DNA from: Taxillus chinensis
Lineage: Eukaryota > Streptophyta > Magnoliopsida > Santalales > Loranthaceae
Length of the DNA: 64,000 nucleotides
Assembly: GCA_023512835.1 (NCBI GenBank)
Contig: CM042088.1
Span: 16,234,986 to 16,298,985, forward strand
Direction of reading: 5' to 3'
This document shows positions 32,643 through 42,902 of this stretch, piece by piece. The notes beneath the pieces are model-generated. The model searched no databases, had not been told where the DNA came from, and saw only the letters and a list, made by a program, of their open reading frames with translations. Numbering within the stretch: position 1 is the stretch's first letter; each line of letters starts with the position of its first letter. The position numbers and the translations under genes are program-made.

Positions 32643-34708
32643 TTCTCATACCTCCCAACAATCCCTGTAATGAGCGGACTTGGTGAAAACCCGAAAGGGC
32701 ACCAAGGGTAAAATACAAAGCTCCAACAAAAGATAAAAGAAAACAAAGGCGGACTTGGTGAAAACCTGAAAGGGCACCAAGGGTAAAATACAAAGCCAAC
32801 AATAAATTTTGAAGGGTGAAATCAGGCAGAATCTGAAAGGATCAGGACCACAACAAATAGGGTCCTTGGCAAACAGTGGAGACAACATAATCCAAAAACA
32901 GCGGCTACAAACAGTGGAAGACCTGGTTAAACCTAAGGCACACTCGAATCAAATGTGTATATTATGCTTTTTAAAGACTTGTGATTTTGTTTATCAGATT
33001 ATAATAATAGGACACTTTTTATGATATAAATATGTTTTGTGGAATTAAACCAGCAAAAATCTTTTTTTATCTCTTTAATCATGTTACATCGTCTTCATTT
33101 CACATTTAAATAGAATATCTTAAATCCCCAGTGAGATCCATTGGCATTACCTTATGAGTAGGGTCAAGCTCAAAGTCCCCAAACATATTAAGGTCCCCAA
33201 CTCAGAGTACTCATATCTCCACAGAATGTCATTGTCCCCAGAGAAGCCGTCAAGTCAAGTTCCCCAGCAAAGACAGAACGGACTCTCCATCTAAAGAGAA
33301 CATTGTTCCCCAACAAGTTGAATGTTAGCCAACCTCTCCAACAATGGCCGAACCCTCAGTGATACATCACATGGCATTCGATGCATACATCGCATTGCAT
33401 CACATTGTATCATATTTCACCACAAGTTGAGGTTTATGCATCCTCGCATACATCACATTGCATTCCATGCATCATTTGCATACATTCAGCATACTCTGCA
33501 ATTTCAGGAATGTTGCCGTCTTTGAAGATCCTAAGAGCTCATACTCGGAAAGCTTCTCATCAAGCTATCCTAGCTTTCTTTGTTCAACTGTACACCTCTT
33601 CCCTTACAAATTCCCCAAAGTCTAAACGCATCCCTTTGGCACTTGACAAACTTTTCCCATTTTGGGTCACCTCGTAGAGCGATCTCCTTGAGTGAACTCG
33701 TAGAGGGAGCCCAAATTGGGTAACTTCCCAGACTCCCCAATTCCTTAAAGCATTTCCCCAAATACCATTTGATGTCTCCAACAAGTCTTCCCAATTTAAG
33801 CCTATCGTTGTTGTGGGCTTTCCGTTTTCAATTTAAGCATATCGTTGCTGTGGGCTTTCCATTTTCAGTTCAAGCTTATCGTTGTTGTGGGCTTTCCATT
33901 TTTAATTTAAGCCTATCGTTGCTGTGGGCTATCCGTTTTCAATTCAAGCCTATCGGTGCTGTGGGCTATCCATTTTCAATCTAAGCCTATCGTTGCTGTG
34001 GGCTATCCATTTTCAATCTAAGCCTATCGTTGCTGTGGGCTTTTCCATTCAGTTCAAGCCTATCGTTGCTATGGGCTATCCATTTTCATTTCGAGCCTAT
34101 CGTTGCTGTGGGCCTTTCAATTTTTAGTTCACGCCCATCATTGTTGTGGGCCTTTTACATTTTTCAGTTCAAGCCTATCGTTGATGTGGGCTATCCATTT
34201 TCAATTCAAGCCTATCATTGCTGTGGGCTATCCGTTTTCAATTCAAGCCTATCGTTGTTGTGGGCTATCCATTTTCAATTCAAGCCTATCGTTGCTGTGG
34301 GCTATCCATTTTCAATTCGAGCCTATCGTTGCTGTGGGCCTTTCAATTTTTAGTTCACACCCATCATTATTGTGGGCCTTTTCCATTTTTCAATTCGAGC
34401 CTATCATTGTTGTGGGCCTTTTAACTTTTAGTTCACGCCCATCATTGTTGTGGGCCTTTTCTCTTTTTCAGTTCAAGCCTGTCATTGTTGTAGGCTTTCA
34501 ATCTCCAGTATCAAGCGGCCTTAGGTGCCTCATCAAAGTATTATCCAAGCCCACCGGCCTGTGAAGCCCCTTTCCCTCTTGGGGACAGACCCAACCGTCG
34601 CACTTCTTCCTCTAGGAAAGTCAGGTAAGTGCTCCAACCCGTCCAAAATGACTCCCTTTTAATCTTTGTACGCTGTTTGTATACAAACAGTGCACAAAGA
34701 GGGGCAGC
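32643..34708 (+). other. Tat-B 3' untranslated region with PPT
   Basis: About 2 kb without a gene. It holds a doubled block (GCGGACTTGGTGAAAACC at about 32672 and 32749), a CATTGCAT-rich stretch (33360-33490), a large 37-base minisatellite (33785-34510) and a PPT at 34696-34708 (ACAAAGAGGGGC, then AGC before the LTR). The reading frames through the minisatellite are repeat artefacts. Confidence 0.85.
33785..34510 (+). repeat. 37-base minisatellite in Tat-B 3' UTR
   Basis: About nineteen tandem units of roughly 37 bases with the core GCCTATCGTTGCTGTGGGCT followed by TTCCATTTTCAATTCAA-like sequence, diverging toward the 3' end. Since 37 is not a multiple of three, the array gives long readings in all three frames. 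Short related units occur in the Tat-C 3' UTR (about 47000-47090, reversed). Variable tandem repeats in the 3' UTR of Tat/Ogre elements are a known phenomenon. Confidence 0.88.
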
Positions 34709-36760
34709 TGTTGGACCCCATTTTGTTCGGGTCAGACATACTAACCCCATTTTGATATACCTTTCTGCCCATGCCATATACCATGTTGAATAGGTCCACA
34801 ATGATACCATACTTCCAAGGAATGGTTCGGAATTGATGGTAGCCCCAATTTGCACGAGATGGATACAATTGACACGGACGGGGAGTTCAAAATTAATGAC
34901 TTCTGCTACAAGTCCTTGAAGTGCCCCAAGACCAACACCAGGTGATAGAGGATAAAAATTGGAGACTAACGCACTTGACCGAGCTCAAATCGGACTTGAA
35001 ATGAAGAAGTTATGGCCAAAACAACTTTCGTTGGAAAAAGTCGAAACTTGCCAAAAGATGGTCAATGCCCCTGGTCAAATCGCCCGAAAAAGTGGCCATG
35101 CGAAATTCCTCAAAGCGTCAATTTAGGCGAATACGGATCTCCCCAAACAATCCTTGGAAAGTTATCCATTTTTGCATTTTAGGTGAAGGGTAAGAAGGAA
35201 ATAAAAAAAAACTTCGGCGTTGACCGTTGACCGTTGACCATTGACCTGCCGAAACTTCGACCCATTGACCTTCGAAGCCTCGAAGCCTCGAAGCATCGAA
35301 GCCTCGAAGTCTCGAAGCCTCGAAGATTCGAAGCCTCGAAGCCCCGCTGCCGACACTCCGACCTTCGACTCGCCCTTTCAACCTTCAACCCCCTAACTCT
35401 CGAAGCCTCAAAGCCCCGCTGCCGACACTCTGACCTTCGACCCTTCGACCCTTGACCCTCGAAACCTATAACCCTCTGACCTTCGACTCGCCCTTTCGAC
35501 CTTCAACCCCCTTCTCTCTATCACGATTTAAATCCTCTTCCATCAATTTCCCTCAACTCCAATGTATTATTACAGTCTCCAAGATGAATTACAACTGATC
35601 TTCATAATTGGCGCTGCCGGAATTTTGCAATTTGGTGGTTTGGCGTTCCCACAGGCGGTTTTCAGCACAGGCAGAATATTTTAAACGTAAGTTCAGGGAG
35701 TCCCGAGTTGAAACGCATTCAAGCCAAAGTCAGTGTAATTTACATTTGCTACTGTATTTTTAGTTTATTTGTATTTATATTTGATGTAATTTTAGTGTTT
35801 TAATTTCTTTAGCTTCTCTATATTTGATGTAATTCTTAGTGTGTTTCGTTGCATTTTCCTTGTATTCTTCTGTTGTACATTGTAATATGTAAAGTATAGT
35901 GAAAAAAAAAGAAAAAGAAAAAGAAAAAGAAGACGAAAAAGAGAGCAAAAAAAGAGATGAAAAGAAAAAGAAAAAAAGAGAGGGGGGTGGTTTTTTTTTT
36001 TTTGATATTTTTGTATGTCACAATCACACAACTCACATTTTATTTTGATATGCATGTATTTTGATATGGTCAATCCTTAAGAGGAACAAACAAAAAAAAA
36101 ACACAAAATATTTTCCACAAAATGTTTTCCAAAACGTTTTCAATAAATAATTTTCAAAATGTTTTCAAAAATGTCTCCTAAAAAAACAAACAAAACAAAA
36201 CCAAAAAACAAAACAAGGCAAAAAACAAAACGTTTCTACAAAATACAAAAACAAAAAAATGTGTATGTTTTTTAATCCAAACCAAAAAAAGGGAAAATAA
36301 AAACATTTTTAGGACTTCAATTTCCAAGAGCAAAACCAAAAACCAACATCAACCTGTAGGATCTCATTCTTCACTTCAAACAAAAACCCAAAACTTTTAG
36401 GATTCCCTTTAGGGATTTAGGGTAAATCAATTTTAACCATAACTTTAACAAATAACTTAGCCAAATAAAAATCATAGACTCTTTAGGAAACTTAACTCAG
36501 TCATGGCAGTACAAACAAAAATAAAAACCTCCTCCTCCTAAATTAGATATCGAAAGGGCGCTGTAGGGGTGCTAATCCTTCCCTACATGTAACCAACTCC
36601 CGAACCTTTCTCTGATAACGCAGACCACACACTTTAAACTATTCAAAATAGAGGGTATCCAACTGTACCCCAAAAACAGTTGGTGGCGACTCTAAATTTC
36701 TCACCATTGGTTTAGTTTGAGCTCACCCCAAACGGGCTCGGACGAAAACCAGTGATGACA
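34709..36760 (+). repeat. Tat-B 3' LTR
   Basis: TGTTGGACCCCATTTTG ... CCAGTGATGACA, 2,052 bases, uninterrupted. It contains the TTCGAAGCC array (about 35268-35480), the GAAAAG purine tract (35902-35985) and a duplicate of the PBS core, TGGCGACTCT, at 36684-36693. Immediately after it the Tat-A RT exon resumes on the minus strand. Confidence 0.95.
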
Positions 36761-36907
36761 TGTATGATCTCTCCCGGTAGTTCGGGTGTCTCCTCTACCT
36801 CATTCTCATCAGCTTCAAACACTGGCTGCTCCCAGTTTGGACTTTGGTCAAACCTTAAGCATCTCGTTTCGCTTTCGCATATGATGTTCTCATTGACATT
36901 GTGATAC
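36761..36907 (-). pseudogene. Tat-A pol exon 2, 5' end
   Basis: Minus strand from 36907: YHNVNENIICE, then RSPNWEQPVF-like residues, through ETPELPGEII at the Tat-B insertion point. The exon continues at 3822 on the other side of Tat-B. The first five bases next to Tat-B (TGTAT, 36761-36765) are the right copy of its target duplication, altered by C to T. Confidence 0.85.
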
Positions 36908-36937
36908 CTGCTTATAAGAGGATGACAAGTTGGTAAC

Positions 36938-37060
36938 TGATAATGTGCATTTATGCCGTTATTCTTGTACATATTTTAGACAGTAAAGAGCATGTTTTGA
37001 GCCTAATTTGTTCCATTAATGCATAGATACTTGCTCAGCACCTAAGAAGAGACTGTTTGC

Positions 37061-37098
<38 letters not shown>

Positions 37099-38522
37099 TT
37101 TGGAGCTGTTTTGGTAGGTTTTTAGGTATTTTATTCTCAAACAAATTAGCCAAATCAGTTTATGGACCAAAAAGGGAGCTTTTAGCAAAAGAGGACAGCC
37201 TGGGGAGGCAAAATGGCATGTGCACGTGATAATGGCCATTATCACGGGCAGGCTGATATTCAAGCCCTGCCTTTTATATGATGATACAAAGTTTGGGGCA
37301 AAATTTCAAGGCATTTGGAGCTGCCCGTGATATCACCATATCACGGGCATTGTCACGGGCATGGATATTTCTGCACAGTTCAGTGTGTTTTGTCATTCTA
37401 ATCATTTTTCCCTTCTAGAGTTTAGACTAATTTTGCTTGGTTTGAGCTGTATTTGGATTTTAAGTTGAATTTTGGTTCACTAAACAAGACTGCGTAGTTT
37501 TGATTAAGAGGTGACAGCTATGGGTTAGGTCAACTCCTTAGCCTGTCTAGCAGCCTTATATAAGATGCTAGAGGCTGGTGGCTGAAGGAGACAGATTCTG
37601 AAGGAAAAATAGAGAAAAGTAGTTGGAAATCACCTAAAAGACAGGGATTGCTGCTGTAACTTGAAGAACAGGGTTGAGATTGGATGTACCTTGCACCTGG
37701 AGGAAGGGAGCTACCTTAAAACACTTCTTATCTCTAGAATCAGGTTTTGATGTATTGTAATTTCTGGGTTTCCTCTGTAACTTGCAATATGTGTGAGTAG
37801 TCATTCAATTCTAGGGGAGCAATGTAGCCCCCCTATGCTGTAATGACTGGTACTTGGTAATTTCTGAGTTTGAGGAATGATTATTTGCATATTTTATGAA
37901 TCTTTCTTCAACTTCTATAATCTGGAACGTGCACTTCTGGATCTTATCAGTCCTAGTCTGGGACAGATCATGATTTATGACACTTCAGGCATTGTGTGAC
38001 CATTATCTTTGCTTTGTTGTGATTTATTGGCTGTGTGAGCTGTTGCAATGATGACCATTCATGCAGCAAGCCCTTAAAAGGTCTGACTATGACCATTTGC
38101 AGATCCTTGGTTGATAAATGGCTTGCATATCAGTAAACAAACTCAAGAATACTAAAACCAATAGAAACAGTGTAGGAGTGGTGCATTTGTGACCCTAGAA
38201 GCCTTAAATCTGTAATTCAAACCTAAAAAAGCAATCTCTGCGTCATCAAACTTTAATTTCTATAGCTTTAATATTCAGAAAATCATAAAAATTAGTTCAC
38301 CATTTGCAAAATTCCAAAACTGTCTGCTAAAACATTTTAGAGGACTTAAGTAAATTAGTGATTTGATAAAAAGTCAGGAAACCTGGTTAATCTCTGTGGT
38401 TCGACCCCCTACTTGCTGCTATATTAAGAAGTAACAATAAGGGGATTTAAATTATTATTTGAAGAACAGGATTAAACGACAATAGTTTCACTACAGCTGT
38501 GCATGCCAAATTCTGTTTATCA
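36938..38522 (+). mobile_element. Solo-3: solo LTR (TGATAATGTGCATTT family) in Tat-A intron
   Basis: 1,585 bases, TGATAATG...TTTATCA, flanked by GTAAC at 36933-36937 and 38523-38527. It shares ends and overall structure with Solo-2. It contains an AT/GT microsatellite (37061-37097), a 22-base perfect palindrome (37225-37246), a 10-base inverted repeat with six-base loop (37323-37348) and a further CACGGGC motif. No ORF is supported. Confidence 0.92.
37061..37097. repeat. (AT)n(GT)n microsatellite
   Basis: Eight AT units (37061-37076) followed by about ten GT units (37077-37097) inside Solo-3. Solo-2 lacks it at the same place. Confidence 0.95.
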
Positions 38523-38681
38523 GTAACCAAATATGATATGCATATGTCATGAATGGAATGCACCATGAAAGATTTGAAGAAACACATTTTATTGGAAAGC
38601 TTTTAATAAAAACAAATGTTCACAGCTTCAAAAGACATTGAAATAGAAAACATTAAATCCTAGTGACCCCCTAAGCATTAC

Positions 38682-41600
38682 ATTATAGGGAGGTCTAGGC
38701 TGGTCCAATTGTTCAATGGTTGGTTGGGATCCTCTCGCACCACCAGAACCATCTCGCTTGGTGCATGCTCGTTTGTGTCCAAGGAAGCTACAGTCTCAGT
38801 TACAGTTTCAGGTTGGCTCTTGTGGATAAACCCTCCAGTCTAGAATGTAACATTTAAGGGGGGAAAGCTCCTCTTTCCCTCTAGTATTGGCCTTTTCTGC
38901 AACTTTGCCATTCTAATTTTCCGCTTTTTGGTAGCTTCCCTCTGTCTGTCAGCTCTTGTAGGCACGTATTTTCTCGGATGGTCAATGGTTTTTGGATTCC
39001 TTGAGCCTTTGGGCCTAATCCTTGCCCTGGTTTGTACCCTTGTTTGATCATGGTGGCTGCAACCATTCTTGCAACCTTCGAGAGATAATGGTTTGGGGCA
39101 GAAGTGACATTCACCATCTCAAATGCCCGATAGGAGTATTCTGGAACATCCTCATTGTTTTCAATATAGGGGATTGATGTCGGCTTGGTGACGAGGAAAC
39201 TTGTCTCTCCAGAGATGTAAATGAGTTGGTCTCCCATTGCAAATTTCATCTTTTGGTGGAGGCTTGACGGCACTGCTCCTGCCATGTGGATCCAAGGTCT
39301 TCCCAACAAACAGCTATAATAGGGCATAATGTCCATCACTTGAAATTCTACCATAAAGGTAGCTAGTCCAATTAGTAGTGGAATGTCCAAAGTTCCCACA
39401 TGTCACGTTTTCTTCCATCAAATGCCCCTACCTTCATTGTACAATGGCGCATATAGGATGCATCAACCGACAGTTGTTGCAGTATATATAAGGGCATAAT
39501 GTTCAAGGTAGAGCCGTTGTCAATAAGCACTCGGGCTATGGTGTGCTCCTTACACTTGACAGTAATGTGTAGAGCTTTTATGTGTCCCTTTCCTTCCTGG
39601 GGTAGCTCGTTATCTCCAAAGTTGATGACGTTGTTCATAATAAAGTTATTAGTGAGTTCATCCACATTCGCCACTGGGATGGTTAGAGGAACATAGGCTT
39701 GGCTCAAAACCTTTATTAGTGCTTCCCGGTGAGGTTGGGAATCCATCATTAATGCAAGGAACGAGATGCGAGCCGGTTGTCAACTTAGCTAATCCACAAT
39801 GTTATACTCACTCTGTTTCATGAGTTTCAAAAATTTTGTGGTCTCTTCTTCAATGACCGGTGCTCCTTTCTTTGTTGCCTCCAGTGTTGGCTTAATGTCG
39901 GGTTCTGCAGCTTTTTCTTTCCTTGCTTTGTCAGCCATATCAGGGGCATATGCCCGACCGCTCCTGGTTTTCTTTTCTGTTGCGGTGGCTCCTTGGATTA
40001 CTTCACAACTATAGTTCCATGGGACTGCTTTATCCGTCTTGTAAGGGAAAGGAGTGAAAACTCGTATGGTGAGCGGTGTAATTCCATGGGCAGTTACGGG
40101 ATTTCTGTTTTTGCCTTCTTGTCTGGCACCAGATTCGCATCATGTATAGTGAGAGGCCTTATTCCATGTGGTAGTAGTGGGATGTCTGGAGTCTTCACGT
40201 TCAAGACAAGGGGTGTTGGCACCCATGATGGTTTGCATGACATATCTCCTTGGATCATGTGGCATTGATTGTCCGTATCTTCTCTTGAGAATTCGATAAT
40301 CCTTTGGTCCATCAGTTTTTACACCACCTCGGAAAACTCACTACATTCTTCGATGTCATGTCCCTGCGACATCTTGTGGTATGGGCATTGTTTTCCATAT
40401 GGACCCCCCTCTATGATTCTGATGTGTCTTTGGTTTGTACATATCCATGTACTTGTAGCAATTGAAACAAATACACCTTCTTCATATGTATTTGTGAAGC
40501 CTTCTCCAATCGTCCTTCAGTCTCGATACTAGCTACATTATTGGAGTGTTCTGGGAGAGGGTTGTTGTTTACATTCGGCGTCCCAGTTATTGTGGAAAAA
40601 TCTAACCAATTCGCATCTTTCAAAGCCTGGACTTTCCTTTTGAATGCTATGCAGTTTTCAATATCATGTCCTACTCCACCGGTATGATACTCACATTTGG
40701 CATTTGGTTTATACCAAGCCAGGGGAGGAGACCTTATTTCTCCCAAGGGTGTAGGGAGTACCAACCTTGCTTCTAAAAGCTTGGGGTATAATTCTGCATA
40801 TGTCATTGGAATTGGATCAAACTCTTGTCGTGGCCGACGAGGGGCCTGATTCGATCCTGCATGCTGGGTTTGGGCCCTTGGTTGCCCCTGTCCTTGGAAT
40901 GCGGGTCTAGGTCCTTCCGGAGCTGACGGCCTTGGTTGCTCTTGGTATGGTGCTCTCGATTGAAATGGATTTGGTGCCATTGGATATAGAAATGGAACCC
41001 CTCCTTGTGGCAAATAGGGCATGAATTGGGGAGTAGGAGCAGGTGCAGCATAGGCAGCTACTGTTGATCCTCTATAGTACCCTGGTGCTTGGTAGAATGT
41101 CGGTTGTATTGTTGGGTGCGATTGGTATACTAGGTTGGTTTCATTTTCCTTCTTCTTTGCTGGTGGTTGAAACCTTTTTGATGCCTCGGCCACATCACCC
41201 TTTAGCTTTCCTCCTTTAATGCCACTTTCAACACATTCACCAGATGCGACCAAGTCTGCAAAGTTGCTAGAGGTTGCCAATCAATTTCTCATAGTAGATG
41301 CCTTTTAGCGTGTTGATGAAAAGAGTAGTGAGTTCCCTATCTGTAAGGGGAGGTTGGACCTCCATAGCCGTCTCTCTCCATCTCCATGCATAATCCTTGA
41401 AGCTTTTGTTGGATCCCTTTTCTAAGGACTGCAGGGTTAGTCGGTCCAATGCTAACTCAGTGACGTGCTTGTATTGAGCCAAGAAGGATGTGGCCAATTC
41501 TTTCCAAGTCATGATACAGTTGCCATCCAACTAAAAGTACCAGCGGAGGGATGCCCCAGTTAGGCTTTCCTGGAAACAATGCATAATGAGCTTGTCTTCA

Positions 41601-42121
41601 CCTGCGTAGGCTGCCATCTTTTGACAATACATGACTAGGTGTGTCCTCGGACAATAGGTTCCGTTGAACTTCTCGAACTCTGGCATCTTGAATATTGGTG
41701 GTAGCACCACTTTCGGCACTAAGCATAAGTCTTGTGGGCTAATCATGCCATAGCTGTTGATGCCTTCTACAACTTTCAATCTTTCCTCCTGTCGTCTTAA
41801 AGTAGGAGAGTCAACATTCTCCTTCGGAGCTGGGGAACCCACTGCTTCCATTACATTTCCCGCTGCAGGCATAGTACAATGAGTTTGATTTGGAGTAGGG
41901 GGTTATGTCATGGCAGGCTGATATGTGGGTGCCTAACTTGGATCGAGATTAGGTGGTAGAACTGCCTCCTGCCCCTGTTCTTGTTGGTGATTTGAGGTTC
42001 CTCTTGCCGAAGTACCTTCCCCAGTCACCTTGGTAAGCATTTCCATTATTGCAGATATTTGCTCCTGTAGGGCTTGTTGTGATTGTTCCAACCCCATGAG
42101 TCTGTTCTCTGCTTCTTCCAC
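38682..42121 (-). pseudogene. Tat-A gag and protease, degenerate
   Basis: Minus strand. The gag start aligned to Tat-B reads GTG (42121-42119) instead of ATG. The gag capsid-like region covers about 41750-41280. Paired C-x2-H-x5-H-x4-C knuckles lie near 40700-40655 and 40385-40340. The protease IDNGSTLNIMP is near 39520-39490, and a frame change near 39390 precedes the C-terminal part (LLGRPWIH near 39300). A G-patch-like IKQGYKPGQGLG lies near 39045-39010. Several stops interrupt the gag-protease linker (near 41525, 41880-41940, 40320-40400 and 39780). The region ends at the intron donor at 38681. Confidence 0.85.
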
Positions 42122-42394
42122 CGTTGGCTGCGGCTGTGATACTTGATTGCGCTGGGACTTGAGGTTGTAAGAGTGCGCAATCCTGGAGAAAAGCGGCTAC
42201 CGACTTGGAATAATGTAATTTTTACTTGATTTTCAATTTTGATATGCATGTATGCATGAATGACTATGTGATCGGTTAGAGAAACAAATGACTTTATTCC
42301 AAACATTTGCAAACAAACACACAGTACAATGTAGAAATGCCATGTAGATGAGAGTTATGGCTACATGATCTTAAGGCAAACTTCCAGTCATCTC

Positions 42395-42640
42395 CTAAGT
42401 AGCATGACGCCTTTTCCTCTAGGTTGGTCGCTCACCTGCCTCTTCCTTCTGCTTCAATATGGTCTCGACCTATTTTTCCCTCAACTGTAATCGCTAAAGA
42501 GCTCCTTCTAGGGATGCTTCTAGCCTTTGGATCTGCTGCCTGAGATTCTGATTCTCTTGGAGGATCGCCCACATGTCTGTAGTTAACTGTGGCTTGTGTT
42601 GTGCCCTCCAGGATATGTACGCCGGATAAATGCCAGGGTA
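42395..42640 (-). pseudogene. Tat-A ORF1, C-terminal remnant
   Basis: Minus-strand residues AYISWRAQHKPQLTTDM through the coiled coil match the last ~80 residues of Tat-B ORF1. Upstream, the sequence jumps directly to the leader (about 42650-42720), so about 1.5 kb of ORF1 is deleted. Three TAG codons within the remaining coiled coil replace CAG/CAA codons of Tat-B. Confidence 0.8.
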
Positions 42641-42882
42641 GTAACTGTAGTTAACTGTGTCTGTAGTAAACCTCGCTAACTTAAATGGTGAAATAAACCC
42701 AGGTATAGGGTTATGCATGGATGTAACAGTTAAGGAAAACAGTAAATCATAACTATCATGGCATTTCAAAGTATATACATCATAATTAACAGTTACGCAA
42801 GCACAAATATATACAATTAAGTAAAAACAAAAGCAACCTCCTACTCTTAATTCTAGGCCTAACTCTCTACAATTATAGAAAG

Positions 42883-42900
42883 TCCCCAACAGAGTCGCCA
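42883..42900 (-). promoter_or_regulatory. Tat-A primer-binding site
   Basis: On the minus strand TGGCGACTCTGTTGGGGA, identical to Tat-B over 18 bases, two bases inside the LTR end (42903). Confidence 0.85.
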
Positions 42901-42902
42901 GC

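Larger units (their letters stand above)
3823..36760 (+). mobile_element. Tat-B: near-complete Ty3/gypsy Tat/Ogre-type element
   Basis: The 5' LTR lies in two pieces (3823-5217 and 20989-21658) because Sire-A inserted into it. It is followed by the PBS (21661), ORF1 (22311-23750), gag-pro (24025-28998), a predicted intron (28999-29180), pol (29181-32642), a 3' UTR with a minisatellite, the PPT (34696-34708) and the 3' LTR (34709-36760). Subtracting Sire-A and the solo LTR in gag leaves about 15.7 kb. LTR length is about 2,065 (5') and 2,052 (3') bases. In the first 215 aligned LTR bases I count about 10 differences, so it is clearly older than Sire-A. ORF1 before gag and the protease-RT intron place it near Ogre; assignment within Tat is an inference. 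Confidence 0.92.
36908..38681 (-). other. Tat-A predicted intron, containing a solo LTR
   Basis: Acceptor AG at 36908-36909 and donor GTAATG reading down from 38681 match the Tat-B intron. Without the solo LTR and its duplication it would be about 184 bases, against 182 in Tat-B. Confidence 0.7.

Noticed and set aside
33769..34564. Overlapping 70-150 codon ORFs with LWAIHFQFKPIVAVG-like repeats
   Set aside because: Translation of the 37-base minisatellite in three frames.
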